DNA of 64,000 bases from Flectonema sp. DT1601 (taxonomy: Eukaryota > Euglenozoa > Diplonemea > Diplonemida > Diplonemidae): positions 743,501 to 807,500 of the forward strand of contig OZ025781.1 of assembly GCA_964019425.1 (NCBI GenBank), read 5' to 3'. Positions 9,379-20,632 of this stretch are shown here, piece by piece. The notes below the pieces were generated by a model. The model was given only the letters and a program-made list of their open reading frames with translations. It was not told the DNA's origin and did no database searches. The position numbers were made by a program, and so were the translations under genes. The stretch's first letter is position 1. Every line of letters starts with the position of its first letter.

Positions 9379-12300
9379 ATGGCAGAAACTTGGGACGGTG
9401 ATATGGGAGAGAACATACACGCAGGAGATCAAATGGGTGATCACATGGGCGATCAAATGGGTGATCAGATGGGGGATCACATGGGCGATCAGATGGGAGA
9501 TCAAATGGGCGACCACATGGGTGATCAGATGGGTGATCAAATGGGAGATGTCGACTGGGGAGAGCCAGAGACTGATGGCCAAGATGTTCCGTGGAAGGAT
9601 CCACAATGGAGTGATGGAGGAAGTGCAGGTCAAGCTGAACAACCAATGCAATTAGACCCAGCTGCTCACGTTGCTGTGTTGAATGTTACGTATGAAAACT
9701 TTATAGACCAATATGGATTATGGGCTGGCATCATGAGAGAACAGTTTGGTGAGAAATTCGATCTCTGGGAACTCGGTGAAAACCTCTACGACGAGGAAAT
9801 CATCGAATTTTTCCCCGACCCAGGTGCTGAGCTCACTCGAATCCTAGCAACTGAACCTGACTGTCAGCTACCTGATGACCCAATTGCTCCTTTATATCAA
9901 AGATTACATGATGGTATGAAAGAATATAGAGGAGGTGCGTACGCTCAAGATGAAATCGATACGTTGTTTCTAACTTACTTAGTTCCTTTATCTGTTGAGA
10001 GTTGTGAGACAGTAAAAACAGAATTAGATAAGGCTTTTCCTTCTTCAAAACTGGAATCAGTTTTTGTAATGAACGTAGCGAGTGATTTAACTCAGCTCCT
10101 ACAAGGAGAAGAACCTCTCGCATTAGATCCTGTGGTTAGAGCAGCTGAAGAAGAAATACTCGAGGAACCTGATCGCAGACGTGACCACGTAGCTACAATT
10201 AGATCTGAGTGGTTATTTGAGAATGCTCGCATTGCTCGTTATCACCTCCGTCATTGTGGAGGTGGTAATTCATTTTATCGTTTCATGAGTGAAGTTGGTA
10301 CTGGTGTAGGATTTCGTATTTACATTGCTTTCTGGCTACTCTGCGCCTCCATAATGGGATGCTGCCTCGGATGGCATCTTCAGTTCACAATTCTTGTTGA
10401 CTTGTTCTTGCCTGCTCAGTCTAAGTACATGGTCTCTGTTGGATTCTTCGCAATGTTCTTATTATCAATAATATTCATGGGATCATATATCACTGCTCTT
10501 GATCGTATTTGGACTGGTTGGTTGTTCTTTGATGATGAAACATACTTCTCAGATGAAGATTTCAGCTTGCGATGCCGCAAAAAGGAAGGTTGTCCATACC
10601 CAAGAAGACAATACAATAATGCTTTAGAAGCGTACAACACTTGTCCCCACTTACTACCTCCTCATTATAGAAGAACTTTCTTAAATTTACCAACTGGTTG
10701 GATAAGACGTGAGATGTGGATGACTATTGCGGTTATTTTAACTACAACATGTCCATTCTTGTACGCTATCATCTACGGTATCAGTCAGAAGGAAAGTTTA
10801 TTTACGATGATTGGTCATTATGTCACTTGGAATATCTGTACTGTGTTATGCTTTACGATCTCTTACTGGACATACATGGGATACTTTGCATTTAGAAAGA
10901 AGTATGGAGCGATAAGAAGAACAAGACAAGCCCATAAGGAAGCGAAGGAAGCTGGAACAACAGGTGAATTTGATGAAGGCAACCAATCATGGTACAGCGA
11001 TACTGACGTACTCGCTGAGTTTGGATTAAATGAGAGGAGTATTACTGAAAACCTTCTCGTGATGGTCACATCACTAGCGGCACTTATCTTCTTTTGGGTC
11101 GCTTCTTATGATAAATTTCACTCCGAAGTCACTGCCGAGTGGATCATTACTGCTGGTTTAATCGCATTAATAATGCTTGCAGTACGTGAGACTTGGAGAT
11201 CTGAATCCATCAGAGATATGGTTCCATTAGTAATGATGGTTCTAATTGTTATATTCTTTGGAATCGGTCTTGCTGGGGCTATTGAAATCAAGGGAGGAGG
11301 AATTTGTGTTTATATTATTCTGGTGTTGGGTTCTCAGATGATGATGCTTCGTCATCGTGTTGAAGATGAGGTCCCAAATATTCAAATTGCTCTTTCGTTT
11401 TTAAGAAAAGCATTCCATCTACTAACCCTTGGGATTAGAGATGAAGCAGAGAGAACTAGTTCTAAAATACAGGGACTTGAAGAGCTTGTTAACCTAGTCA
11501 GTAATGCACGTGCTGAGCCAACAGCACAAACTCCACGAGGTAAGATGGCACGTCACCTTCAACAAAAGTTAACGATCAGTACTAAAGAAGCAAAGAAACT
11601 TCACAGAGCTGGACAACCACAACGAGATGAATCATACATTCCACTGGTGGGAGTTTTAAAAATGGTTTTCATGCCATGTCTGTGGAAGTGCTGTAGTAAC
11701 CGTTACGAAATGGACATTGATGATCTTGACGATGATGAGGCGCTTCCTCAAGGACTCGACGACGCTGCAAAAAAGAAGCGAATGAAGGAAATCGAACGCG
11801 CCAGAAGACAGAAACGCAAACGGCTCCAACTTGAAAAAGAAGATCGTTACGGCCACTGGAGACTACCTCGATCATATTGGGGAGATGACATTGCTCATTC
11901 TCAAGAAATTTATCAAAAATATAAATACGAACCGTCTGACAAACTTATTCAAACGATATCACCAAAGTTAACCTGTTGGTATATGTTAGTATTCTTAATT
12001 ATTGCAGTCTTGGGAATAGCACTTATTGGAGAAGACTTACACGGTAATCTCTCTGTTGGAAACAGTGCACCAGCTGATGCTGTGGCCGGTATTCGGACCT
12101 ATCCAGTCTGCAGAATGAAGTTACCATTCTTACCTTCAGAAATCTCTATTTCTGATGTGGCGATGTTGGCGGAGATCGCACAGTCTCAGCCTTATGAAGT
12201 AGTTGCAAAGGTAGCAAGTTGGTTTGATCGAGACGTGTTCTTTGTTGGGTCAAATCAATGCAAGTTCAACGCTGATGGAACAATCAACTTCTGTAGCGGA

Positions 12301-13049
12301 AATACTGAAATACAACAATTCTATCATTTTATACACCCTGCTTCCTCAACTAACTTCATCGTCTTCAGAACACCTCAGAAGAGTCAACAAGTAATGACAG
12401 CTATTGATGTTTGGGGTGAATCGATGTTATTTCAAGTAATCTCAAGTGTCGTTCCGCTGTTGAAATATTGTTCTCTAAATGTCGAGAAAGACTTTGTATA
12501 TGGTTTCTCACTAGTAAAACAAGCTTTAGAAAATGAAGAACACGACTTAGGAGCAACAGTTGAAAAATTCACTGAATACATGGAACGTTGGAAGGACTTT
12601 GGACAGTTTTATCTTAACCCAGCGACAAAGAACACTCCGATGACGTACTCGACTGATATGAGAGTCGTATTAGTTGGTCATGGTTTCAATGGAGGAATGG
12701 CTAGAATTAACGGAGCTCGATTCAACATGCCGGCAGTGACATTCAGCTCTCCTGGAGTTTCTTGGATTGAAAAGCGTTTTGACTTGAAAGACAATGGATA
12801 CCAAACCATCAACATCGCTCCTGAAGTAGACATCATTCCTGATGTTGATCATCAAGATGGTGTGACCCAACATATTCAGTATGTGAAATTAATTTTTTTT
12901 TTATTAATTTTATTATTCATAATCTAATAAACAAACAATAAAAAAACAGATGCAAAGAAGACAGCGCCTCAAAATGTCACCACATGAAAACAACACTTTG
13001 CGAGCTTCTCTCTCAATGTGGAAAGAGAGGTAAGGTTTATGTATGTTAA
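9379..13049 (+). CDS. polytopic membrane protein with class-3-lipase-like domain, two exons
   Basis: Exons 9379-12878 and 12950-13049 encode 1199 aa. The N terminus carries about eleven 4-aa MGD[QH] repeats (residues ~18-56), then an acidic region, about seven to nine hydrophobic segments (~310-660), a basic coil (RARRQKRKRLQ), another TM segment near 870 and a lipase-3-like ectodomain. Landmarks are LVGHGFNGGMARI (1098-1110), AVTFSSPG, and NIAPEVDIIPDVDHQDG followed by a Cys-rich end (CELLSQCG) that splicing restores. The nucleophile elbow is GHGF at 1100-1103 where active lipases have GHSL, so activity is doubtful. Intron 71 bp, GTATGT to AAACAG. The ATG is 43 nt after TTTTCCAG; a possible extra GTAAGG donor lies at the end. 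Confidence 0.8.
9427..9549 (+). repeat. 12-bp coding minisatellite, (MGD[QH])n
   Basis: About ten to eleven near-identical 12-bp units (GATCAAATGGGT and variants) encode the MGDQ/MGDH repeat near the N terminus of the lipase-like membrane protein. Units differ mainly at synonymous sites and at the Q/H codon. Confidence 0.9.
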
Positions 13050-15155
13050 TTTATTTTATTATTTTTATATTTAACACTTATCAGTTATGTTGTTCTCATT
13101 TTAAATACTGAAAAATGATGAAATCTCACTTTAAGGTGAAATATTATGATCCTCTCTTCTCAGCTGAGGAAATGAAATTACTTCCAAAAGAAAATATAAT
13201 AAAGACGCCTGACAATACTTTAGCTCCTGTTTTTTTTTGCATTTAACAAGTATTGTAAGAACGAAAAAGAATGTTGGCAGCACACGTAAACCTCCTTTAG
13301 CTTTATCAGTTTAAGTCGGTTCACGGTTTCGTGCACAAACAAAAAATCACAGTGTTATATCATTATTTTCTGTATAGTTGAAGATAAAGCCAATTCTTTT
13401 TAATAGTTTTTTTGAAAAATTAATAATAAAACCAAAACAGTCATTCTGTCCTTAAAATGTTCCATCTCTGAATGAGATTGAACTTTTGGAAGATTCGGCA
13501 GCAGGTGAACGTTAGGAGTATTTGTGATGTTGCAGGTAACGTTACCAATTTCGTTTTTTTTTTTTTTTTTTTCCCGCTTTCTTTTCCACAACAATTTGTA
13601 TATTTATTAGAGGTACGGGACTCTCAGTTGACATGCAACTATTGTCTTTATTTATTGCTTAAAGGTCCGAACTAGGAAGTTGTAAAAGTTTCTTGTCTCC
13701 TTCTCTGTTCCCTCTTCCCCTTTCCTTTTTTTTTGTCATTGGTATGATGTGTAAATGAAAGGCTTTTGTGTGATGCAAAAAAAAAAAAAAATAGAATAAT
13801 AATAAAAGTGAAAGAATCTTTTTTTATACAAATAATAGATAGCCTTCAGTTACTTATCCCCCTCATCCCTGTTCGTCTTATCGCTGTCCCCCTTTGTTAA
13901 AATTAAGGAAATTAGTCTCCCCAACCCCCCTGATACTGCTCACATCAAGTGTGGAGAGAGGAAAACGTTAGCTGAGGTGCTGTAGTTTAATTATGACTGA
14001 CTCACCTAGCTCAAAGAAAGGTTATTCTTTATCATTACCGTTGTTGTTGTACTGAACCTCTTTAACAACACGGGATAAAAGCAAAACCTTAACAGATGTT
14101 AAATTATCGTCGTGTTTTTTACAAGACAATAAATTAATTTCCCGGACCTTCAGTCGACTTGTCTCATAGATTACTAATATTTTAAATTAGTTGAACCTTT
14201 TGATACAATAAACCCCCCCCTGCCATCGGAGTCTACGATACTATTGTTTTTTTAATAAAAATGAATGTAGCTTTTTGCTCTGCCACCATTATTTTGGTAT
14301 TCGTGGTTTCTGTTTTATCAGATTGCGTTGTACATTATCAATCTACCCCTCTCGGTGTCTAAATCACTGCCTTGTGTGGAATTATTTTATGATTCCTTTT
14401 AGGGAGTGATGGTTTGTGGTATCGTTTTTTTAACCATTAGGGAGAGGATTCTAAATTTAAAAAAAAAAAAAAAAAAAATAGATTTTTTGTTTTGTTTTTT
14501 TTTCCCTGCTTTATTTTCTCCCCTTGTTCTTATTTTTCTTTTCCCTTCTACATTAGTTGGTAAGTTGACCTGCTGTCGCCCTCCTCTATCGTAGAGCATT
14601 GCAGTGATGCATTGCTGAGCTTTCTAATTGGTTGGTGACGGGTAATCTCTTTCTTGTTGGGGATGTTTGGTCCCCTTCTCCAAAGACTGTCACATTAAAA
14701 GAAAGAAAAACATCGAAAAAATGATTTTTTTTCGTGTCATTGTCTGTAGTGTGAGTAGTAATTAGTTATGGAGAACAAGTAAAAACAACAAGTCTAATGC
14801 TTTAGGTCATCTTTACTTTGGTTGTGTGAAATAGACTTCTCCTATTCGTCTTTCTTTTGTCGTCAATTTCCCCCGTCATTCCCCTCACTGAATCTCATTT
14901 TTGTTATTATCGTCTGTCTTCTCATCTCCCCGTGACCCTTTTACCATTAGTAGTTACCTGGTGATTGGTATCTTTTTTTTGTACTACGTTCGTTGTTTTC
15001 GTTTTGGATTTTTTTGTGTTTTTATTTTCAACCAGACATAACATGGAGTGATGTGTCAGTGTGATTGTGACAGCTGAGATTCTGTTTTTGTTAATTTGTT
15101 TTCAAAATTTGAATTCTATTTTTTTTTTTTTCCATCAGAGCTTACCGTCAACAAG
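13050..15155 (+). other. 2.1-kb gene-free gap
   Basis: No credible gene on either strand. It contains T/C-rich and A-run segments (T run near 13555-13571, A run near 14459-14479), a C8 run near 14213, and a T-rich tract ending CCATCAG (15138) that serves the next gene. A 15-bp string at 14096-14110 recurs at 49475-49489. Confidence 0.5.
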
Positions 15156-16136
15156 ATGCCTTTTCACATGGCGGCGGCGCTCGAGAAAATTTCAAATATG
15201 AGATTGGCTGGTGCGAAAGACCGTTGTGAACGAGTTCTATCTCCTGTTCAGTCTCCGTCGAGTAAGAAAGGAACTACATTTGATCGAAGTACTCCACAGA
15301 AGATGAGAGCACCTCATGGAGTAACAGAAGTTCCGATTGATATTTGCAATGAAATGGAAGATTCTAAGAAACCCTCCGGACTACCAAAGGGGGAAACTAA
15401 AATGCCGGATGATCTTTGCGAACATTTGGGTTCCATCAGACGAAAGAAAGCAACTCTCGAAGGACTTAACGAAGTACGCAAACAGCTGATCATCTCCAGC
15501 TCTCCAGAACGTACTCGACTGACTCCAATAGTTCCGTTAGAAGAAGCACCGAGATCTCCAAAACTTAGCGACCGCATGGCTGGTCATTTAATGAAACCCT
15601 TGTCAGATGCTATTCGTGAGAAGGAAATTGCTGCCTCTCCAGTTGGAGATGAAGCAAATATATTAAAACAGGGTGACATTGTTAAAAGGAACCCAAGATA
15701 TTGGAAATGGGGATCGCAAGATTCACATGGGGAAGGGACTGTCAAAAACCCTCCTTCAAATGGATGGGTTTGGGTAACATGGAAAGGAACAAGTTTAACT
15801 GGTAGTTATCGATATGGTAATAGTGGGGCTTTTGATGTTCAAAAAGTTAGAGATCCGGAGTCGCCTCTTATTTCTCCGAGATTCGGATCTCCGAAGCCAG
15901 TCGTCGCACTTGAAGAACCGACTGAACAGATCACTTACTCATCACCGACTACAACAAAAGCATCTTCTCCAAAAATGCATCTTCAGTGTCCCTGTCATGA
16001 AGTTGTTTTATTATCTGACAGAGACATTCCAACTTGGGTAAGTCCTCGTCGTGTTGTTGTAGAAACAAAACAAACACCGACCAGTCGTAAAGATGACATC
16101 CTAAATAGAGTAGCTGGAGTGATGTTGATGAGATGA
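15156..16136 (+). CDS. MIB/HERC2-domain protein
   Basis: 326 aa, one exon. Residues ~172-232 match the MIB/HERC2 domain: GDIVKRNPRYWKWGSQD, GEGTVKNPPS, WVWVTWKGTSLTGSYRYG, then GAFDVQKV, with the conserved Trp/Gly spacing. In other eukaryotes this small beta-barrel occurs in ubiquitin ligases, but no HECT or RING follows here. The N-terminal half is Ser/Pro-rich (LSPVQSPSSKKG; SSSPERTRLTPI) with a repeated PIDICNEM/PDDLCEHL motif pair. Upstream, T12 followed by CCATCAG ends 17 nt before the ATG, which decides the start. Domain call confident; the partner is unknown. Confidence 0.75.
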   Translation: MPFHMAAALEKISNMRLAGAKDRCERVLSPVQSPSSKKGTTFDRSTPQKMRAPHGVTEVPIDICNEMEDSKKPSGLPKGETKMPDDLCEHLGSIRRKKATLEGLNEVRKQLIISSSPERTRLTPIVPLEEAPRSPKLSDRMAGHLMKPLSDAIREKEIAASPVGDEANILKQGDIVKRNPRYWKWGSQDSHGEGTVKNPPSNGWVWVTWKGTSLTGSYRYGNSGAFDVQKVRDPESPLISPRFGSPKPVVALEEPTEQITYSSPTTTKASSPKMHLQCPCHEVVLLSDRDIPTWVSPRRVVVETKQTPTSRKDDILNRVAGVMLMR

Positions 16137-17500
16137 CTTTGTGAGACTCACTTCTTCTCTATTCTCAGGTGTTAATGTTGTTTGATGTATTTTATTGCTT
16201 GGAGAGGGTTTTTTTTCTCTTATTTTGTTCCTCTTTTAGAGGACTCGTTTAGTTTACCCGAACAGCGAAAAAATTCTCTTTTTTTTTCTTTCTTTATTTT
16301 CAATTCAATAATGTTATTCTATTCGTAGCTTCCTTATTTTCTAACTCCTTTCTGACTCTGTTGTCATTTTCAGTTATTTATTGTTATTAATAGCTAGTCA
16401 GCATAAGACGCTCCGACTATGAACATGTTTGATGTTCATTTTCATGTTAGTTTGTCACACAGTTGACTAATGTCTTTACCGTATCAGAACTACTTCTGAA
16501 CTGCTGGAGTATTCTTTCTTTTTTTTTAACATTTGTGAATTTATCTTTTTGGGTAGTATCTCTTCAACATGTCTTGTGCTGTCAGTAGGCGGTTGAGAAT
16601 TATTATATTCCTGTTGGAGTCTTACTGACTGGTTGGTTTTTTTTTTTTTTTTTTTGTGGATATAAAATTCGTTTTAGTGATTGTGTTTGGGGTCGATTGA
16701 CTCCTGTTCCATGTTTGTGTATTTCATAGTTAGACAACTGAGTTGACTGACTAGTGCTGCTTTGCTCTACTTATGGGTATTCTGTTTTGTAGAGTGATTG
16801 TGTTTGGGGTCGATTGACTCCTGTTCCATGTTTGTGTATTTCATAGTTAGACAACTGAGTTGACTGACTAGCGCTGCTTTGCTCTACTTATAGGTATTCT
16901 GTTTTGTAGAGTGATTGTGTTTGGGGTCGGTTGACTCCTGTTCCATGTTCGTAATATCTCTTGAGTCCTTCAGTTAGGTTAACTATCTGCTGCTTTACAA
17001 CTTCTTCAGTTGACATATCGAGGACAACGATTCAATTATTCCTGTTACTAGACAGTTGAGAATTATTGTATTCCTCTTGTCTTATTGACTGGTCAGTTTT
17101 TCTTTTTTTTTTCTTTTTGATAATTTTTTTTGGTAACGTATTTGTGTTTGGAGTCCAATCGGCTCCTATCCCATGTTAGTGTCCAGTAAAAGACAGTTGT
17201 GGTGATTTCAATTTCCTTCAGTGGAAACTAGAGCCTGTCTGTCTTTGTGTTTTATTCAAAGAAGGAAAAAAAAAAAGGATCCGCAGCCTCGGATACTGTC
17301 ACTTTTTTTTTTTTCATTCTTTTCCCCCACTTATGTTTGATATATACTTCCCTTTCTACCGCTGCGTGAGACTTATTTTCATCGCACGTGGATCTTTTTT
17401 TTTTTCTTCTCTTTTTTTTTTTTTTTTTTTTTTTCCCCCTCTTTTTCATTCTTCTTGTTTGTAGCAACAAAATTCGTATTCTGTTCTAAGTAATACTTGA
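16137..17500 (+). other. 1.4-kb gap with tandem and dispersed repeats
   Basis: No gene. It carries the 117-bp tandem repeat (16676-16951), a second repeated phrase (TTGAGAATTATTRTATTCCT at about 16592 and 17046), a diverged copy of the 117-bp unit near 17146, and long T runs. It ends in TTCTGTTCTAAG, an acceptor-like site before the ATG at 17501. Confidence 0.6.
16676..16951 (+). repeat. 117-bp tandem repeat, about 2.4 copies
   Basis: Copies begin at 16676, 16793 and 16910 with AGTGATTGTGTTTGGGGTCG; the first two differ at only a few bases and the third is partial. No Sm-like site or exon-donor layout was seen that would make it a spliced-leader or snRNA array. It probably lies in the 3' UTR of the MIB/HERC2-domain gene. 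Confidence 0.9.
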
Positions 17501-18636
17501 ATGACACATGTTGGATTTGATTATATTATTGTCCCTTTTAGGATTATACACCATGATGATGATGATGATGATGATGATACTTACATAAGATTCAAAGTAA
17601 CCCTGTTTCTTGACAGTAATATTTTCAACAGAATTGTATCTCCCATAAAATAGTACAACGACGGGCTCAGCGTACAGCCACAGTAGGTGGAGTTAGGAGA
17701 AGGGACTACATTCAACAAGTAGATGGGGTTGGAAGAGATGATGATGAGTTGTCATTCGCGATAGTACCACTTCTCGTAATGACTTTAGGTTTCGGGGGAT
17801 GGGGTGTGTGGGAATATTCGAATAAAGAAGCAGCACACGCATTAAGATCTGATCGAACCAATCGTTTTAACAATCGAGTTGACGAATGGGAAACAACAGC
17901 TTTACCAAACTGGAAGAAATTATCCAACAAAAACCTCGCCATAGCAGGTATGAATTCATCTAACGTTGTTTATAATCTGAAAGCTGATTATAGTGATGTC
18001 GTGTCGAAGGCCTCAGATATTCATGAATACACTCCAATGAAATATATTTATTCAGGTTCGTTTACTCATTCTACCTCTTGGAAAGCTAATCTGTTGCTTT
18101 CTAACTATTCAATTGTTCCATCAAATATTATTGTGGGTCTTCCTTCATCGTTGTTGATGACGAAGATACAAACCAGCGCTAGCAGCACTTGGAAATTATG
18201 TTATCACACAAAGAGAGGAGCGTTTGATCAAACAACTGGTACGTGTACAGTTTATCAAAGGCTTATGGCTGTTTGTTTTGTATTACATCCTGATGGAGAT
18301 ACTTGGAAATATTCTCATGGATGTTACAAAGACGGTACTGAATACCAGAAATACGAACCTACTCCCGTCAGATCAAAATTTCTTGGACCTCTTCATGTTG
18401 ACTTCCCACACATTTATGTAACTTTTAGACATATTTCTGATCCGTATCTTTTTCGTGAAGAATTTGGTCGGAGTCACGGTGACATTCACGCTACGTTGTA
18501 TCTCCTTACTACTGTTGTAGGAATTCTATTTATCTTACTGGCGGTTGTTATTTATAAAGCGATGATAAAATACAAACAAACAAGAGAAAAAGTAGTCTCA
18601 CATCCACTGTCTAGCATCGGTACGTCTACTTTATGA
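17501..18636 (+). CDS. two-TM protein with Cys-containing luminal/extracellular domain; exon 1 tentative
   Basis: The main exon (17632-18636) is open with no in-frame ATG before 17779, which would cut into the first membrane segment. The best upstream start is ATG 17501, ten nt after a TTCTAAG acceptor; it encodes a 32-codon exon with an Asp8 run (a GAT/ATG microsatellite). Joining needs a 35-bp intron 17597-17631 (GTAACC to CAACAG), unusually short. The protein (~367 aa) has an Arg-rich N tail, TM1 (FAIVPLLVMTLGFGGWGVW), a ~220-aa domain with at least four Cys, and TM2 (LYLLTTVVGILFILLAVVIY) with a short basic tail. No family recognised. The main exon is confident; the N terminus is uncertain. 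Confidence 0.6.
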
Positions 18637-18758
18637 TAATTTATATTTCTCTTTCGCATTGAAGAGATCTTCTCTTTAATTCTTTTGTAAGTATCTGATG
18701 GGTTGTTATAGTTTGATATGATTAGTTTTTACTCCATTTTTTTTTCAGTCAAAACAGA

Positions 18759-19685
18759 ATGCCAACAGACTTCAGTTCTCAGATATTACAATGTCCATTA
18801 GACGACGATGGTTTTGTTCGTAGTTTTGATGTCGAAGATGAGAATGGAATAAAAGATTTTCTTAACGAATACGGTTTTGTTACAATAAAAGATGTTCTGA
18901 CAACAGAGCAATGCGATGCTACGATTGATGAGTTTTGGGAAAGCAACGAATCGCAGGGACTAAAAAGAGACGATCCCTCTACTTGGGAAGACTTTTGGAA
19001 CAATCAACGTTTTAGTAGGTTTGCTATAATTGGTCTGATGGCTGACTTTTCAAAATGTCAACTAGAGAATCGACAGAATGAGAAATTATACAAAGCCTGT
19101 AAAACTATCTACGGAAAACGCAATCTAATTGTTGATCACGATAGGTTGGGCATCATGAGACCAACTAAGAATAATCCTGAATGGAAAACAATCAGCAATT
19201 GGCTTCACTTAGATTGCAATCCTTTATCAGGTAATCCCAGTATCGGTAGCTTCTCGGATGATGGAACTCCCGTTGACTTCGACAACCAACTAATTGGACA
19301 ATCTCTATTCGCTTTAACAAATCAACTTGTTGAGGATGGTGGATTTCACTGTGTTCCTGGTAGTCATAAATTTTCTAAAAAATGGGCTTCGGAAAACCAG
19401 TTTTCAGGAAGTAGTTGCAACATGAATGTTCCTAAAGATGATCACCTTCACGACGCAATTCAACAGATTCCCTTGAGAAAGGGAAGTTTTTTGTTTTGGA
19501 CTTCTCTTTTATTTCACGGAAACCATCCAAACGACTCTGAGCAGTTTAGAGGAGTTCAGTACATCCGACTAATGCCAACCGGAATGAGATACTCACCAAT
19601 GGTAACGGATGATAAGTGGTTCCCAAATGACTTTAAAGTCACCCCACATGGAAGGAATGTATTCGGCTTCGAGCCCTACAGTTAG
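18759..19685 (+). CDS. PhyH-family Fe(II)/2-oxoglutarate dioxygenase
   Basis: 308 aa, one exon. The double-stranded beta-helix core of the phytanoyl-CoA dioxygenase superfamily is visible: H150-x-D152 in WLHLDCNP, GGFHCVPGSHKFSKKW (195-209), distal His253 in SLLFHGNHPND and R264 in FRGVQYIRL, which would hold 2-oxoglutarate. All iron and cosubstrate residues are present, so it is probably active. The N-terminal FLNEYGFVTIKDVLTTEQCD is typical of the family. No targeting signal is clear; the substrate is unknown and may be a lipid or small molecule. The ATG lies 11 nt after TTTTTTTTTCAG. Confidence 0.85.
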   Translation: MPTDFSSQILQCPLDDDGFVRSFDVEDENGIKDFLNEYGFVTIKDVLTTEQCDATIDEFWESNESQGLKRDDPSTWEDFWNNQRFSRFAIIGLMADFSKCQLENRQNEKLYKACKTIYGKRNLIVDHDRLGIMRPTKNNPEWKTISNWLHLDCNPLSGNPSIGSFSDDGTPVDFDNQLIGQSLFALTNQLVEDGGFHCVPGSHKFSKKWASENQFSGSSCNMNVPKDDHLHDAIQQIPLRKGSFLFWTSLLFHGNHPNDSEQFRGVQYIRLMPTGMRYSPMVTDDKWFPNDFKVTPHGRNVFGFEPYS

Positions 19686-20632
19686 TTATTAGGAAGTAGT
19701 ACACAAATTGAAAATGATTAACCCTAGCCTTAGTCAGATTATTTTAGTTAATTATTGTATTAAGCTTGAGGCTCCTTAAGCTGCGCATATCGGTGTTTTC
19801 TTTTTTTAAAGATTTTTCTTTTTAAATCTTGATTTAGTGAGCACTAACAAAAAGAAACTCAACAACATAGCATTTTCAGAACAGGGTAGACAATTAATGC
19901 AGGTTTTAGTAATGTTCCCGGATTTGGGACTCCCCGCAGTTTCATTCACAGTTGGCTGATTCTCTGGTGGGCGACGTATTAACTGCGACAGCTGACGAGT
20001 GGGATCGATGCGGAAGAAGTGGAGGTGGTGAGCTTCTTTGCCGAATTACTTAGCAAACTCGTCTTAATCTTTCTGGTTTCAGTAGTGTCACCTTCAGTAG
20101 TGTCACCTTCAGTAGTGTCACCTTCAGTAGTGTCACCTTCAGTAGTGTCACCTTCAGTAGTGTCACCACTATTGGGAGGTACTTCTTTTGAACAATCAAC
20201 TTTTCTGATCTATCTGAGTAGTGTTTCTATTGTGACATCATTTTTCCTTGTTCATCTCTTGCTACCATTGACCTTTCTAGTCTTAGTAGTGTTACTACTA
20301 TTGGTTATTGTTTCATGGGATACTATTCTGTAACCACAATTGACTTTGCTGGTATGAGTGAATATAAAACAATTATTTTAAAAAGGTTGCAGAGCTGATC
20401 ACCGGTCTGAATTATTTCTTGTCGTTTTTTCACAGGTAATCACAGCTATCATCTATTGTATCTGATGAATTTTCTTCCATGTAAAATGTAAAATGCAAGA
20501 AAAAAAAAAAAAGAAGAAAAAAAAAAACGACTTCAACATAACAACAGTACGTGTCTCTTGGTAACGAGAACTTGAGGAGGAAGACCTACTTACGATGATA
20601 TTTATTGTATTGCCTCAACAGACACACAACAG
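19686..20632 (+). other. intergenic with minisatellite
   Basis: No supported gene. It holds the 15-bp minisatellite, A-rich tracts near 20498-20527, and the acceptor TTGCCTCAACAG at 20611-20622 for the RhoGEF-like gene. Confidence 0.5.
20079..20168 (+). repeat. 15-bp minisatellite, six copies
   Basis: Six head-to-tail copies of TCAGTAGTGTCACCT; only the final base of the last copy differs. The frame containing it would encode VVSPS repeats but lacks an in-frame ATG, so I treat it as non-coding. Confidence 0.9.

Noticed and set aside
16676-16951. 117-bp repeat as a spliced-leader RNA array
   Set aside because: No leader-like exon with GT donor and no Sm-type site was visible.
20019-20333. 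Frame with VVSPS repeats
   Set aside because: No in-frame ATG; the repeat is a 15-bp minisatellite whose length forces an open frame.
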